From: a virus
Length of the DNA: 24,607 bases
Strand: one strand, 5' to 3'
Virus record (IMG/VR): IMGVR_UViG_3300021247_000187
Location: 1 to 24,607 of that record
Positions 13,820-22,333 of the stretch are shown here, one piece after another. Every line of letters begins with the position of its first letter. The stretch's first letter is position 1. Below the pieces are notes generated by a model. It made no database searches, was not told where the DNA came from, and saw only the letters and a list, made by a program, of their open reading frames with translations. The position numbers were made by a program, and so were the translations under genes.

Positions 13820-13987
13820 ATGGAAGATTTGGCCGTCTGGGACAAGAAGCGCCCCAAAGACCTCGGGAAGCCGAAAAGCCTCTCGGTCAAAAAGAAGGCC
13901 GCTGCCAAGCGCCGCGCTGAAGCCGCTGGCCGACCCTATCCAAATCTCGTTGATAACCTCGCGGTAGCGCGAAAGAAGGGCAAGTGA
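13820..13987 (+). CDS. Small Lys/Arg-rich phage protein
   Basis: A 55-residue frame starting one base after the previous stop: MEDLAVWDKKRPKDLGKPKS onwards, with the motif AGRPYPNLVDNLAVARKKGK at the end. The 'AGRPYPNLVDN' ending is one I have met in other phages near DUF6321- or DUF6496-type genes, which supports it as a real gene despite its size. Very basic, probably nucleic-acid-binding. It is separated from the next ATG by one base. Confidence 0.75.
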   Translation: MEDLAVWDKKRPKDLGKPKSLSVKKKAAAKRRAEAAGRPYPNLVDNLAVARKKGK

Positions 13988-13988
13988 C

Positions 13989-14498
13989 ATGGACGGTTTC
14001 AAGAACAGCACGAAGACGCAGTACATGAAGGGCGGAGCCTGTGACGGTTACGCCAAGGGCGGCGCCGTCAAGGGCGCGGCCAAGATCGCCAAGGTCATGG
14101 GCGAGTTCAAGTCCGGCAAGCTGCACAGCGGCTCCAAGCACGGCCCTGAAGTCACCAACCAGAAGCAGGCCACGGCCATCGCCCTGAGCGAAGCCCGCAA
14201 GGCCGGTGCCAAGGTGCCGATGAAGAAGGCCATGGGCGGCTCCGCTGAGGCCGACGACGTCCTGATGTCGCGCATGTCGAAGGACGAGATGGCACAGGGC
14301 GCCAAGGGTGTCCGCATGGCGCGCGAGCGCATGTCCAAGGAACGCGTCAACGTGCCAGCCAAGAAGCTGCCGCCGCGCGCGGTCCCAGTCGCGCCGAAGC
14401 GGCCACTGATCGACGCAACCGGCTATGGCCCGGCGTCCAGCCTGCGCATCCCGCTGAAGAAGGGCGGCCTCGCCGCGATGCCCAAGGGCAAGTGCTGA
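13989..14498 (+). CDS. Basic phage protein with DUF6496-like domain
   Basis: A 169-residue protein. Residues about 32-76 (KIAKVMGEFKSGKLHSGSKH, then EVTNQKQATAIALSEARKAG) match DUF6496, a short domain common in phage virion regions. Around it are Gly/Lys low-complexity turns: GGACDGYAKGGAV near the N-terminus and KKGGLAAMPKGKC at the end. The chain is strongly basic. The gene closes the capsid block: a hairpin and a new promoter follow immediately. Function unknown. Confidence 0.82.
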   Translation: MDGFKNSTKTQYMKGGACDGYAKGGAVKGAAKIAKVMGEFKSGKLHSGSKHGPEVTNQKQATAIALSEARKAGAKVPMKKAMGGSAEADDVLMSRMSKDEMAQGAKGVRMARERMSKERVNVPAKKLPPRAVPVAPKRPLIDATGYGPASSLRIPLKKGGLAAMPKGKC

Positions 14499-14506
14499 AC
14501 AGGGGT

Positions 14507-14533
14507 GGGCGGCTGGCTTGCCGCTGGCCGCCC
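14507..14533 (+). terminator. Hairpin closing the capsid block
   Basis: GGGCGGC (14507-14513) pairs with GCCGCCC (14527-14533) around a 13-base loop, starting 8 bases after the DUF6496 gene. It overlaps the -35 and spacer of the promoter at 14518-14546, so termination and re-initiation share the same bases. Confidence 0.45.
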
Positions 14534-14546
14534 GATCCTGTATAAG
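14518..14546 (+). promoter_or_regulatory. Sigma-70-like promoter for the adaptor-fibre block
   Basis: TTGCCG (14518-14523), an exact 17-base spacer and TATAAG (14541-14546) lie in the longest gap of the late region. The implied untranslated leader of about 60 bases contains two GCTTGCTGC repeats (around 14559-14580). Together with TTGCTC-17-TATATG at 3172-3200 it suggests a shared TTGC-type -35 in this phage. Confidence 0.55.
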
Positions 14547-14610
14547 ACCCGCGCTAGAGATGCTTGCTGCCTTCGGCTTGCTGCTGCGATAACCAAGCGA
14601 GCACATCCAA

Positions 14611-15597
14611 ATGGCGTTTTCAAACACGGTTTCCCAGACGGTCTTCAACACGCGGCGTGTCATCGACAACGCCGTGCGTCGCTGCAAGTTGACGGCGGAG
14701 CAGATCACCGCTGAATACATCGACATCGCGAACGACCAGCTCTACCTGCTGCTCTCCGATCTGGCGAACCAAGGTGTGCCGCTCTGGTGCATCGAGAAGC
14801 AGATTTACCCGCTCTACGACGGCGTCGGCAACATCACCATGACCGACGGCACCGTTGATGTCCTGAACAGCAACTTCCGTTGGCTTCAGCAGGTCACCGG
14901 CATCAATTACGACACGAGCACGTACCGCGAGGTGGACTTCACCGACGCGACGTTCGTCGCCAACGTCGGCATCCTGTGGTCCGCAGCGTCCGTCCCTATC
15001 GTCCTTGAGCGCTCCGACGACGGCGCGGTGTGGGTCGAAGTGCAGTCCGAGACGCCCTCAGCCAGTGCAGGCGAGTGGACTTGGTACGACCTCGATAGCA
15101 GCGTTGCGGCTCGCTACTTCCGCGTGCGCGCCACCTCGGGGACGCTGGGCTTCAGCCGCATCTATCTGGCCAACACGCCGACCGAAATTCCGCTCGCCCG
15201 GATGAACAGGGACGACTACACGGCGCTGCCGAACAAGGCGTTTCAGTCCAACCGTCCGCTGCAATATTGGTTTGACCGTCAGGTCAACAACCCGATCATG
15301 CACCTCTGGCCGGTGCCGAACAACGCCGCCACGGTCTGCCAGATCGTCGTGTGGCGCCAGCGGTACATCATGGACGTCGGCACCATGACGCAGGACGTCG
15401 AAGTGCCCCAGCGCTGGCTGGAGGCGATTGTGGCGGGTCTGGCAGCGAAGCTGGCTCTTGAGCTTGTCGAAGTGGACGTCAACCTCATCCCGATCCTCGA
15501 CCAGAAGGCCGCGACCGCACTCAACATCGCGCAGATGGAAGAGCGCGACAACAGCCCGATGATGATCGCCCCGAACATTTCGCCGTACACGAGGTAG
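14611..15597 (+). CDS. Head-tail adaptor-like protein with inserted beta-sandwich domain
   Basis: A 328-residue protein. The N-terminal helices (RRVIDNAVRRCKLTAEQITA, YLLLSDLANQGVPLW) and the C-terminal ones (WLEAIVAGLAAKLALELV, ATALNIAQMEERDN) resemble gp4/SU10-type adaptors that extend the portal. Residues about 115-190 look like an inserted discoidin/F5-8C-like jelly roll (PIVLERSDDGAVWVEVQ, WTWYDLDSSVAARYFRVRA), which in virions often decorates the surface or binds sugar. It is the first gene after the promoter at 14518. The ribosome site is weak (GAG at about 14599). The adaptor call is by pattern; the insert is clearer. Confidence 0.7.
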   Translation: MAFSNTVSQTVFNTRRVIDNAVRRCKLTAEQITAEYIDIANDQLYLLLSDLANQGVPLWCIEKQIYPLYDGVGNITMTDGTVDVLNSNFRWLQQVTGINYDTSTYREVDFTDATFVANVGILWSAASVPIVLERSDDGAVWVEVQSETPSASAGEWTWYDLDSSVAARYFRVRATSGTLGFSRIYLANTPTEIPLARMNRDDYTALPNKAFQSNRPLQYWFDRQVNNPIMHLWPVPNNAATVCQIVVWRQRYIMDVGTMTQDVEVPQRWLEAIVAGLAAKLALELVEVDVNLIPILDQKAATALNIAQMEERDNSPMMIAPNISPYTR

Positions 15598-15602
15598 AGA
15601 CC

Positions 15603-15836
15603 ATGGCTGTTGAAGGCTACATCAACACCCTCGGTCGGAACCACCTCGGCATCGGCATCTGCGACCGCTGCAAGCGCAAGTTCCCTATCGACGACCTGTA
15701 CAGCGACCGGAACATCCCGACGCTCAAGGTGTGCATCGACGACGTCGATGACTTCGACCCGTGGCGTGAGCCACCCCGGCAGCCGGAAGACATCAGCCTG
15801 CGCTTCCCGCGCCCCGACGTGGCGCTGGACGGCTGA
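15603..15836 (+). CDS. Zinc-ribbon-like phage protein, paralogue 1
   Basis: A 77-residue protein, MAVEGYINTLGRNHLGIGIC onwards. C20-x-x-C23 (ICDRC) and, 21 residues later, C44-x-x-D47 form a CxxC/CxxD set that looks like a zinc ribbon with one Cys replaced by Asp. It is clearly homologous to the next gene: shared IGIC-x-RC, DDL, CxDD and the RQPEDISLRFPRPD ending. GAGG lies upstream of the ATG. Its stop overlaps the next ATG by one base. Related CxxC small proteins occur near tail genes of other phages; role unknown. Confidence 0.75.
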   Translation: MAVEGYINTLGRNHLGIGICDRCKRKFPIDDLYSDRNIPTLKVCIDDVDDFDPWREPPRQPEDISLRFPRPDVALDG

Positions 15837-16156
15837 TGCCGCGCTTCATCAACACGCGTGGCAACACGACGCTGGCCATCGGCATCTGCGGGCGCTGCTC
15901 GATCAAGATGCCGCTCGACGACCTGCAACCCGACCCCAACTCGCCGGGCCTGCTGGTGTGCGACAAGGACCGCGACCACTATGACCCGTACCGCCTGCCA
16001 GCACGGCAGCCGGACAATATCCTGCTGCCTTTTACGAGGCCGGACACGCCGATCTCGACGAACCCGTCGGGCACCATCGCGCAGAACGGCGATCAATTCC
16101 TCATCGCTGAAAACAGCAACGACTACCTGATCTTTTTCGAGGATGACGAGTTTTGA
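15836..16156 (+). CDS. Zinc-ribbon-like phage protein, paralogue 2
   Basis: A 106-residue protein, tandem paralogue of the preceding one. C18-x-x-C21 (ICGRC) and C42-x-x-D45 match it, as do INTRGNTTLAIGIC, PLDDL and RQPDNILLPFTRPD. It has about 35 extra C-terminal residues (SGTIAQNGDQFLIAENSN then YLIFFEDDEF) that the first copy lacks. TGATG coupling joins the pair, and the stop overlaps the TTG start of the tail fibre. The extension may link to the fibre or baseplate; this is inference. Confidence 0.75.
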   Translation: MPRFINTRGNTTLAIGICGRCSIKMPLDDLQPDPNSPGLLVCDKDRDHYDPYRLPARQPDNILLPFTRPDTPISTNPSGTIAQNGDQFLIAENSNDYLIFFEDDEF

Positions 16157-19100
16157 GTAACGTTCCCACAAACCTCATCCCGACCCGCATCACGCAGCTC
16201 CCCGAGTACCTCGGGTCGAGCACGCTCGGCTACATGTCGTACGTCATCGACGGGCGCACGTACAAAGTCCAGTTTGCCAACATCGCCGCCGTCGGCGCCG
16301 TGCCTTCCACCCGTGAAGTCAACACCGGCAGCGGCCTTGGGGGCGGGGGCGATCTGTCCGCCAACCGCACGCTGTACATCCTTCCGGGGGGTGTGGATGA
16401 CAGCCGCCTGAGCACCACGGGCGTGGTCGCAGGCACCTACGGCTCGGCAGACAGCGTCCCTTCGATTACGGTCAACGCGCAGGGCCGCGTGACGAGCGTC
16501 ACGCAGACGCCCATCGTGTTGACCGGGTACGTGCCCACCAGCCGTACGATCACGGCTGGCAGCGGCCTGAGCGGCGGTGGCGACCTGTCCGCCAACCGCA
16601 CCTTCTCTGTCAATTTCTCCTCCGCAACGCCTGAGCCTCTCGGACCCGGTAGCCCCGGCGTCTCGACTGTTGCCGCGCGTGAAGATCACGTCCACCCAGC
16701 GGTGGACCTGAGCGACACCACGGAAACGCAAGGCGTGCTCCCCTTGTCCCGTGGAGGCACCGGCAACAGTCTGTCTCCTGTTGTCGGTGCCGTAGCCTAT
16801 TCCAGCAACGACAAGTTGTATCTGACGCCGACGGCGGGCAGCGCCGGGCAGGTGCTGACGTCGGCGGGCGGCGTCGGCGCTCCGTACTGGCAAACGCTCA
16901 CCGGCACCGGCACGGTGACGAGCGTCGATCTGACGGCAGGCACGGGCATCAGCGTTTCTGGTGGCCCGATCACGACGGCTGGCTCGATCACGGTGACGAA
17001 CACCGCGCCGGATCAGATCGTCTCGCTGACGGGCGCTGGCACGACGACAGTCACCGGCATCTATCCGAACTTCACCATCACGTCGAACGACGCCTTCACG
17101 GGGACCGTGACGTCGGTCAACCTGACGGCGGGCACCGGCATCAGCGTCTCCGGCGGCCCGATCACGTCGTCCGGCTCGATCACCGTCGTCAACACGGCCC
17201 CAGACCAAATCGTCTCGCTGACGGGCGCGGGGACGACCACCGTCACCGGCACCTATCCGAACTTCACCATCACCTCCAGCGACGCGTACAGCGGCACTGT
17301 GACGTCTGTGAACGCCTCAGGCAACACCACCGGCCTGACGTTCACGGGCGGCCCGATCACGACGTCGGGCACTCTGACACTGGGCGGCACTCTGGTCGTC
17401 GCCAACGGCGGGACTGGGGCGACGACGGCTGCCGGTGCGCGCACGAACCTCGGCGCTGCGGCTTCTGGTGCCAACAGCGACATCACGTCGATGTCGGGCA
17501 TCACCGGCTCCATCGGCACGCCGACGTACATCCAGTTTGACAGCGGCGCGGCCACGCCGCTCGCCGCAGGGCGGCTGTGGTATGACCAGATCAACGGCTC
17601 GCTCAACATGGGCATGGGCGGCGGAAACATCACGCAGCAGATCGGCGAAGAGCTGTTCGTCTACGGCAAGGCGTCTGCGGCCATCACCGACAGCCCGCTC
17701 CAGATCATCTACCAAACGGGCACTGTCGGTGCCTCGGGCGTCATCACCTTCGCCCCAACCGTCGCAGGTATCACCGATGGCGACCGCATCGTCGGCGTCG
17801 CCACGGAAAACATCGCGCTCAACGGCTTCGGTCGGGTGACGTCGTTCGGTGTCGTCCACGGCATCACGACCAACGGCACGGCCTATGGTGAGACGTGGGC
17901 TGACGGCGATGTCATCTGGTACAATCCGGTCACCGGAAACCCGACCAACATCAAGCCGGTGGCACCGAACATCAAGGTTCAGGTCGGCATCCTCATCAAG
18001 GCGGGCAATGGCGGCTCGGGGTCCATTCAAGTCGAGGTCAATCACGGCTCGGTCCTCGGCGGCACCGACAGCAACGTGCAGCTCACGGCGCCCACGAACC
18101 TTGATCTGCTCCAGTATTACGGCGCGGGCGGGTACTGGCGCAACCTCGCACCGTCGGGCATCACTGTCGGCACGGCGACGAACCTTGCGGGCGGCTCGAC
18201 CAATCAAATCGCGTATCAGACTGGCGCGGGGGCGACGAGCTTTATCGTCGCGCCGACGGTCGCAAACACGTTCCTCGAATGGAGCGGCTCGGCCTTCCAG
18301 TGGTCTGCGAACCCGCTCGGCACGGTCACCAGCGTCAACGCCAGCGGCGGCACGACGGGCCTGACGTTCAGCGGGGGGCCGATCACGACGTCCGGTACGC
18401 TGACGCTGAGCGGAACGCTTGGCGTCGCCAACGGCGGCACGGGTGCGACGTCGCTCGCGGCCAACTATCTGGTCATGGGCAACGGCACCTCGGCGGTGTC
18501 CGCCTCGAATGTTTACCAAGACGGAAGCTACATCGGGATCGGCACGACCGCCCCGGTGACGCTTCTGGACGTGCAAGAGACCCTCAACGGGCAGGGCGGT
18601 ATCAACTACACCAATCTCAGCACGGGGGCGTCGTCGGCGGCAGCCGTCTCCGTCGAGGCGGGTGGCAGCTACTTCTATCACAGCATCACCCGCGCCACCG
18701 GGGTCGTCCAGTTTCGGGGCGTCACCGCGACGACGCTCAATCAGGACTTCAATACGCAGGTGTTCCGCAGCACGGGCGGCGCGGAATACATGCGGATCAC
18801 CTCGTCGGGCGATGTTGGGGTCGGGACGAGTTCGCCCAACTCTAAGCTGGAGGTTTTTGGCGGAAACGTCCGCTCCGCACTCGCAAGCGCGTCGAGTGCA
18901 ACCCTGCGCGGCTTCGTCATGGCCTCGGACAGCACCGAGTTTGCCAGCCTCAAGGCGGAGGCATCCTCGGGTGAAACGCGCCTCACCTCTGGGTTCGCGG
19001 CATTTGGTGGCTTCTCGACGTTCTACACCAATGGCTCCGAACGCATGCGCATCGACAGCGCAGGCAAAGTCGGTATCGGGACCACGGCACCATGGGAACT

Positions 19101-20115
19101 CCTGTCGGTCCCGTTCAACAATGGCATCGCGCTCGGCAGCAGCACGTACTCGTTCAAAATCCAGCGCAGCAGCTCGGGCGAACTGGTCACGACCTTCTCG
19201 GACACGTACGACGCATCGACCGCACGTATCGACTTCACGATGCGCTCTGGAGCAGCGGCGCAGAATACCCCGCTCTCGATCCTTGGCTCGGGCAACGTCG
19301 GCATCGGGACGAGTTCGCCATCCCGCACTCTATCGGTATACTCAGCAAGTTCTATCCCTGCTCAGATCGAAAGCAGCGGCACGGACGCTCGTATCTCCAT
19401 CGTCACTAGCAGCGGTTCTGGAGGGCAGGGCTTCGTCCAAGCGTCATCCGGTGCGCTTCTCCTTGGCTCCAGCAACACCGAACGCATGCGCATCGACACC
19501 AGCGGCAACGTCGGTATCGGAACCTCGGTCATGTTCGACAAGCTCAACGTCCTCGGGGCGGGTGCGAATATCTCGGTCGATACACTGACAGCCACCGACA
19601 ATAACGGCTTCATCATCCGCTCTGTCAACACGGAGCGTGGCAGCCTGCGCATGCAGGGCAACACCGGCCTGATGACCTTGACCGCAGGGTATGCAGGCTA
19701 CGGCGGCATCTTGGCGATCAACACCAACGGCGCTGAGCGGATGCGGATCGACACTAGCGGCAACGTCACGCTGTCGGCCAAGATCATTCCCAACGTCCAG
19801 TCGGTCGCGTCGGCGGCCACGATCACGCCCAACGCCAATAGCGACACGCAGGTGTCCGTCACGGCCCTCGCGGTCCCGGCGACCCTCGCAGCGCCCTCTG
19901 GGACGCCATCAGACGGTCAATCGCTGGTCATCCGCATCAAGGACAATGGCACGGGCCGCGCGCTGACGTGGACCACCGGCTCGTCGGGCGCATATCGCGC
20001 TGTCGGCGTTACGCTGCCCACCACGACGGTCGCAAACAAGACGGTCTACATCGGCTGCAAATACAACTCCACGGACCTTCGCTGGGACGTGATCGCAGTG
20101 TCGCAGGAGGCATGA
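16153..20115 (+). CDS. Large repeat-rich tail fibre protein
   Basis: A 1320-residue Gly/Thr/Ser-rich protein read from a TTG that overlaps the previous stop. The N-terminus (IPTRITQLPEYLGSSTLGYM) resembles virion-attachment regions. Then come GSGLxGGGDLSANRT elements (about 59 and 137), three GTVTSV units of 64 residues starting at about 253, 317 and 381 with a fourth related unit near 723, 'VANGGTGAT' turns, and a C-terminal half of VGIGTxxP and ERMRID repeats. The last 110 residues form a separate beta domain (VKKTVYIGCKYNSTDL-type end). Such trimeric fibres bind the host surface. No S74 peptidase chaperone is visible. Confidence 0.88.
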   Translation: MSNVPTNLIPTRITQLPEYLGSSTLGYMSYVIDGRTYKVQFANIAAVGAVPSTREVNTGSGLGGGGDLSANRTLYILPGGVDDSRLSTTGVVAGTYGSADSVPSITVNAQGRVTSVTQTPIVLTGYVPTSRTITAGSGLSGGGDLSANRTFSVNFSSATPEPLGPGSPGVSTVAAREDHVHPAVDLSDTTETQGVLPLSRGGTGNSLSPVVGAVAYSSNDKLYLTPTAGSAGQVLTSAGGVGAPYWQTLTGTGTVTSVDLTAGTGISVSGGPITTAGSITVTNTAPDQIVSLTGAGTTTVTGIYPNFTITSNDAFTGTVTSVNLTAGTGISVSGGPITSSGSITVVNTAPDQIVSLTGAGTTTVTGTYPNFTITSSDAYSGTVTSVNASGNTTGLTFTGGPITTSGTLTLGGTLVVANGGTGATTAAGARTNLGAAASGANSDITSMSGITGSIGTPTYIQFDSGAATPLAAGRLWYDQINGSLNMGMGGGNITQQIGEELFVYGKASAAITDSPLQIIYQTGTVGASGVITFAPTVAGITDGDRIVGVATENIALNGFGRVTSFGVVHGITTNGTAYGETWADGDVIWYNPVTGNPTNIKPVAPNIKVQVGILIKAGNGGSGSIQVEVNHGSVLGGTDSNVQLTAPTNLDLLQYYGAGGYWRNLAPSGITVGTATNLAGGSTNQIAYQTGAGATSFIVAPTVANTFLEWSGSAFQWSANPLGTVTSVNASGGTTGLTFSGGPITTSGTLTLSGTLGVANGGTGATSLAANYLVMGNGTSAVSASNVYQDGSYIGIGTTAPVTLLDVQETLNGQGGINYTNLSTGASSAAAVSVEAGGSYFYHSITRATGVVQFRGVTATTLNQDFNTQVFRSTGGAEYMRITSSGDVGVGTSSPNSKLEVFGGNVRSALASASSATLRGFVMASDSTEFASLKAEASSGETRLTSGFAAFGGFSTFYTNGSERMRIDSAGKVGIGTTAPWELLSVPFNNGIALGSSTYSFKIQRSSSGELVTTFSDTYDASTARIDFTMRSGAAAQNTPLSILGSGNVGIGTSSPSRTLSVYSASSIPAQIESSGTDARISIVTSSGSGGQGFVQASSGALLLGSSNTERMRIDTSGNVGIGTSVMFDKLNVLGAGANISVDTLTATDNNGFIIRSVNTERGSLRMQGNTGLMTLTAGYAGYGGILAINTNGAERMRIDTSGNVTLSAKIIPNVQSVASAATITPNANSDTQVSVTALAVPATLAAPSGTPSDGQSLVIRIKDNGTGRALTWTTGSSGAYRAVGVTLPTTTVANKTVYIGCKYNSTDLRWDVIAVSQEA
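16909..17292 (+). repeat. Two 192-bp tandem repeats within the tail fibre gene
   Basis: The unit starting GGCACGGTGACG at 16909 recurs at 17101 (GGGACCGTGACG) with a period of 192 bases, and a third, diverging unit begins at 17293. A related segment recurs near 18319. Both full units encode GISVSGGPIT, NTAPDQIVSLTGAGTTTVTG and YPNFTITS. In-frame length means loss or gain of a unit keeps the fibre open. Confidence 0.8.
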
Positions 20116-20279
20116 TGAAAATCGACTTTGAGTTCACCACCAAATATGGCCGCTTCGCTGACGCGATCTGGGTGCCCGACGACGCACCAATGACGGACGA
20201 GGAAATCGCCGCCGAGAAGCAGCGCCGTCTGGATAACTGGATCGCGTTTATCGAGACCGCGAACGAGCAGGCGGAATAG
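20115..20279 (+). CDS. Small phage protein after the tail fibre
   Basis: A 54-residue protein, MKIDFEFTTKYGRFADAIWV onwards, ending with a charged helix EEIAAEKQRRLDNWIAFIET. A strong AGGAGG at 20105-20110 lies inside the fibre gene's last codons; the second of two adjacent ATGs (20115) has the better gap, though 20112 is possible and would overlap the stop as ATGA. Similar short FxFTTxYGxFxDAxxxPDD proteins are, in my recollection, encoded beside tail fibre genes. Function unknown. Confidence 0.72.
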   Translation: MKIDFEFTTKYGRFADAIWVPDDAPMTDEEIAAEKQRRLDNWIAFIETANEQAE

Positions 20280-20282
20280 CTC

Positions 20283-22319
20283 ATGGCGGATCGCTACTGG
20301 GTCGGCGGCACGGGGACGTGGGACAACGTCACCACGACCAACTGGTCGGCCACGTCTGGTGGCGCTGGCGGGGCATCTGCGCCGACGTCAGCCGATAACG
20401 TCTTCTTCAACAGCGCCTCCAGCGGGGCTGCGTACACGGTGACCGTCTCCACCAGCGCGACGTGCGCGGACATGACCATGGCTGGCCCCGCAACCGGAAA
20501 CGTCACTTGGGCGGGGACAGTCACACTGTCGGTCTACGGCAGCATGACGGTGGCAGCGACTGGCGTCACGCGCACGTACACCGGCCAGATCAGCTTCTTT
20601 GGGTCCGGCACACATACGCTGACGATCAACGTCGCTCTGTCCAATACGCTCGGCTTCTTCGGCTCGGGATCGTACACGCTGGGCGCAGCTCTCACTACCG
20701 CAAACGCTATCTCACAGACGGCTGGCACGTTCAGCACGTCCGCGAGCAACTTTGCCCTCGCAGCAGCGTCGATCTCTTCGACAGGCGCAACCGCGCGTAC
20801 CATCAGCCTTAACGGCTCTACGGTCACGTTGAACGGGGGCGCTGGTATCAGTTTCAGCGGGGCGTTGACCTTCAATGCGGGCACTTCGACTGTCGTTCTC
20901 TCGTCGAACTCGGCGACTGTGAACGCCGTCGGCTATACGTTCAACATCCTCAATTTCACGAATACCACGCAGCCGACGCCGCAGATGAACATCGCCTCGG
21001 TGAAAGACCTGACGCTGACACCGCCTGCCGGTAACGCACTGGCGGTCCTGTCGTTGAACGGCAATCTGACGGTGACGGGCACACTGACCCTTAGCGGGGC
21101 CAGCAACCTGCGTCGCGTCGCTTTGGTATCTGGCACGATTGGGACCACGCGCACGGTCACGGCTGCTGCGGTGTCGCTCTCGAATTGCGACTTCCGCGAT
21201 ATCACTGGCGCGGGTGCCGCGACGTGGAGCGCGACAACGTCTGGCGGCGATGCTGGCGGCAACACCGGCATCACATTCACCGCGCCCAAGACGGTCTATT
21301 GGAACCTGACCGGGACGCAGAACTGGACGGCTGGATGGGCCACAACAAGCGGCGGCACGCCCTCCACGGCCAATATGCCGCTGGCGCAAGACACGGCCAT
21401 TTTCAACAACGCAGGAGCAGCCACCAGCATCACTTGGTCGGGTGGCTACATCGTCGGCACCGTTGACATGTCAACGCGGTCAACCGCGTTCACGCTGATT
21501 ATAAGTTCGTCCAGCACGGTCCATGGGAACTGGCTGAATGGGGTCAATATAACGCTCTCCTCGGCGAGCACGCTGACTTTTACGGGCCGAGGCTCGCAGC
21601 AGATCGCCGGTAATGGCACCAACTTTGCGCAGTCGCTCGCGATCTATGCGGCGGCGGGCGGAACGTACACCCTCACCACTTCAGTGGCGACGACCTCTTC
21701 TGTGTCTCACTTTTTGGGCACGCTCGATCTGAATGGGATGACCCTGAGCGCATCAAGCTACAGCACAGGCACAGGGACCAAGACGCTCCGGTTCAATGGC
21801 GGAAATTTGACGCTCGTCGGAAGCGGAACACCATTCAGCGCGGCGGGTGGACTGACGACTTCGGCGGGCACCGGCACGGGCACTATCTCGCTGACGAGTT
21901 CAACCGCCAAGACCTTTGCTGGCTCGGGCGTCGTTTACAACTGCACTCTCAATCAGGGTGGCCTCGGGGCCTTGACAATCTCGGGGTCTAACACCTTCAA
22001 CAACATCACGAATACGGTGCAACCCGCATCCGTCCTGTTCTCTTCTGGCACCACGAACACCTTTCTCAACTTCAACCTGAGCGGGACAGCCGGGAACCTG
22101 ATTACGGTCGGCAGCACCACTGCGGCGACGCACACGTTGTCGAAGGCGTCGGGTACCGTCTCGGTCAATTATTTGTCGATCAGCAACTCGATTGCGACAG
22201 GTGGCGCGGGCTGGTACGCGAACACCACCAGCACCAACGGCGGGGGCAATACTGGCTGGAACTTTACAGCTCCGCCAGCCCCCGGCGGAAACACGGGTGC
22301 ATTTTTCAGTATTCTGTAG
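20283..22319 (+). CDS. Beta-rich tail appendage protein with internal duplication
   Basis: A 678-residue protein, MADRYWVGGTGTWDNVTTTN onwards. The RYWVGGTGTWD opening is common in putative tail proteins of environmental phages. Two similar modules follow: about 1-335, with a VxWxGxxxW-type start and SADNVFFN, ending GGNTGITFTAP; and about 336-678, starting VYWNLTGTQNWTAGW with LAQDTAIFNN, ending GGGNTGWNFTAPP. Between them are Ser/Thr/Gly-rich rungs (GTLTLSG, GSLNL-type) suggesting a beta-helix. It probably acts as a receptor-binding or spike accessory next to the main fibre (inference). No catalytic residues are recognised. Confidence 0.75.
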   Translation: MADRYWVGGTGTWDNVTTTNWSATSGGAGGASAPTSADNVFFNSASSGAAYTVTVSTSATCADMTMAGPATGNVTWAGTVTLSVYGSMTVAATGVTRTYTGQISFFGSGTHTLTINVALSNTLGFFGSGSYTLGAALTTANAISQTAGTFSTSASNFALAAASISSTGATARTISLNGSTVTLNGGAGISFSGALTFNAGTSTVVLSSNSATVNAVGYTFNILNFTNTTQPTPQMNIASVKDLTLTPPAGNALAVLSLNGNLTVTGTLTLSGASNLRRVALVSGTIGTTRTVTAAAVSLSNCDFRDITGAGAATWSATTSGGDAGGNTGITFTAPKTVYWNLTGTQNWTAGWATTSGGTPSTANMPLAQDTAIFNNAGAATSITWSGGYIVGTVDMSTRSTAFTLIISSSSTVHGNWLNGVNITLSSASTLTFTGRGSQQIAGNGTNFAQSLAIYAAAGGTYTLTTSVATTSSVSHFLGTLDLNGMTLSASSYSTGTGTKTLRFNGGNLTLVGSGTPFSAAGGLTTSAGTGTGTISLTSSTAKTFAGSGVVYNCTLNQGGLGALTISGSNTFNNITNTVQPASVLFSSGTTNTFLNFNLSGTAGNLITVGSTTAATHTLSKASGTVSVNYLSISNSIATGGAGWYANTTSTNGGGNTGWNFTAPPAPGGNTGAFFSIL

Positions 22320-22333
22320 TAGGAGGCCGATCC

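Noticed and set aside
14550-14600. Possible tRNA or small RNA in the gap before the adaptor gene
   Set aside because: The GCTTGCTGC repeats do not form a cloverleaf and no tRNA landmarks (TTCRA loop, CCA-type stem) are present.
16909-17650. Possible CRISPR-like repeat array
   Set aside because: Units are adjacent, 192 bases long, in frame and coding; there are no short repeats with unique spacers.
17317-18681. 454-residue Arg-rich open frame on the minus strand
   Set aside because: It is a shadow of the repeat-rich tail fibre gene with no credible start.
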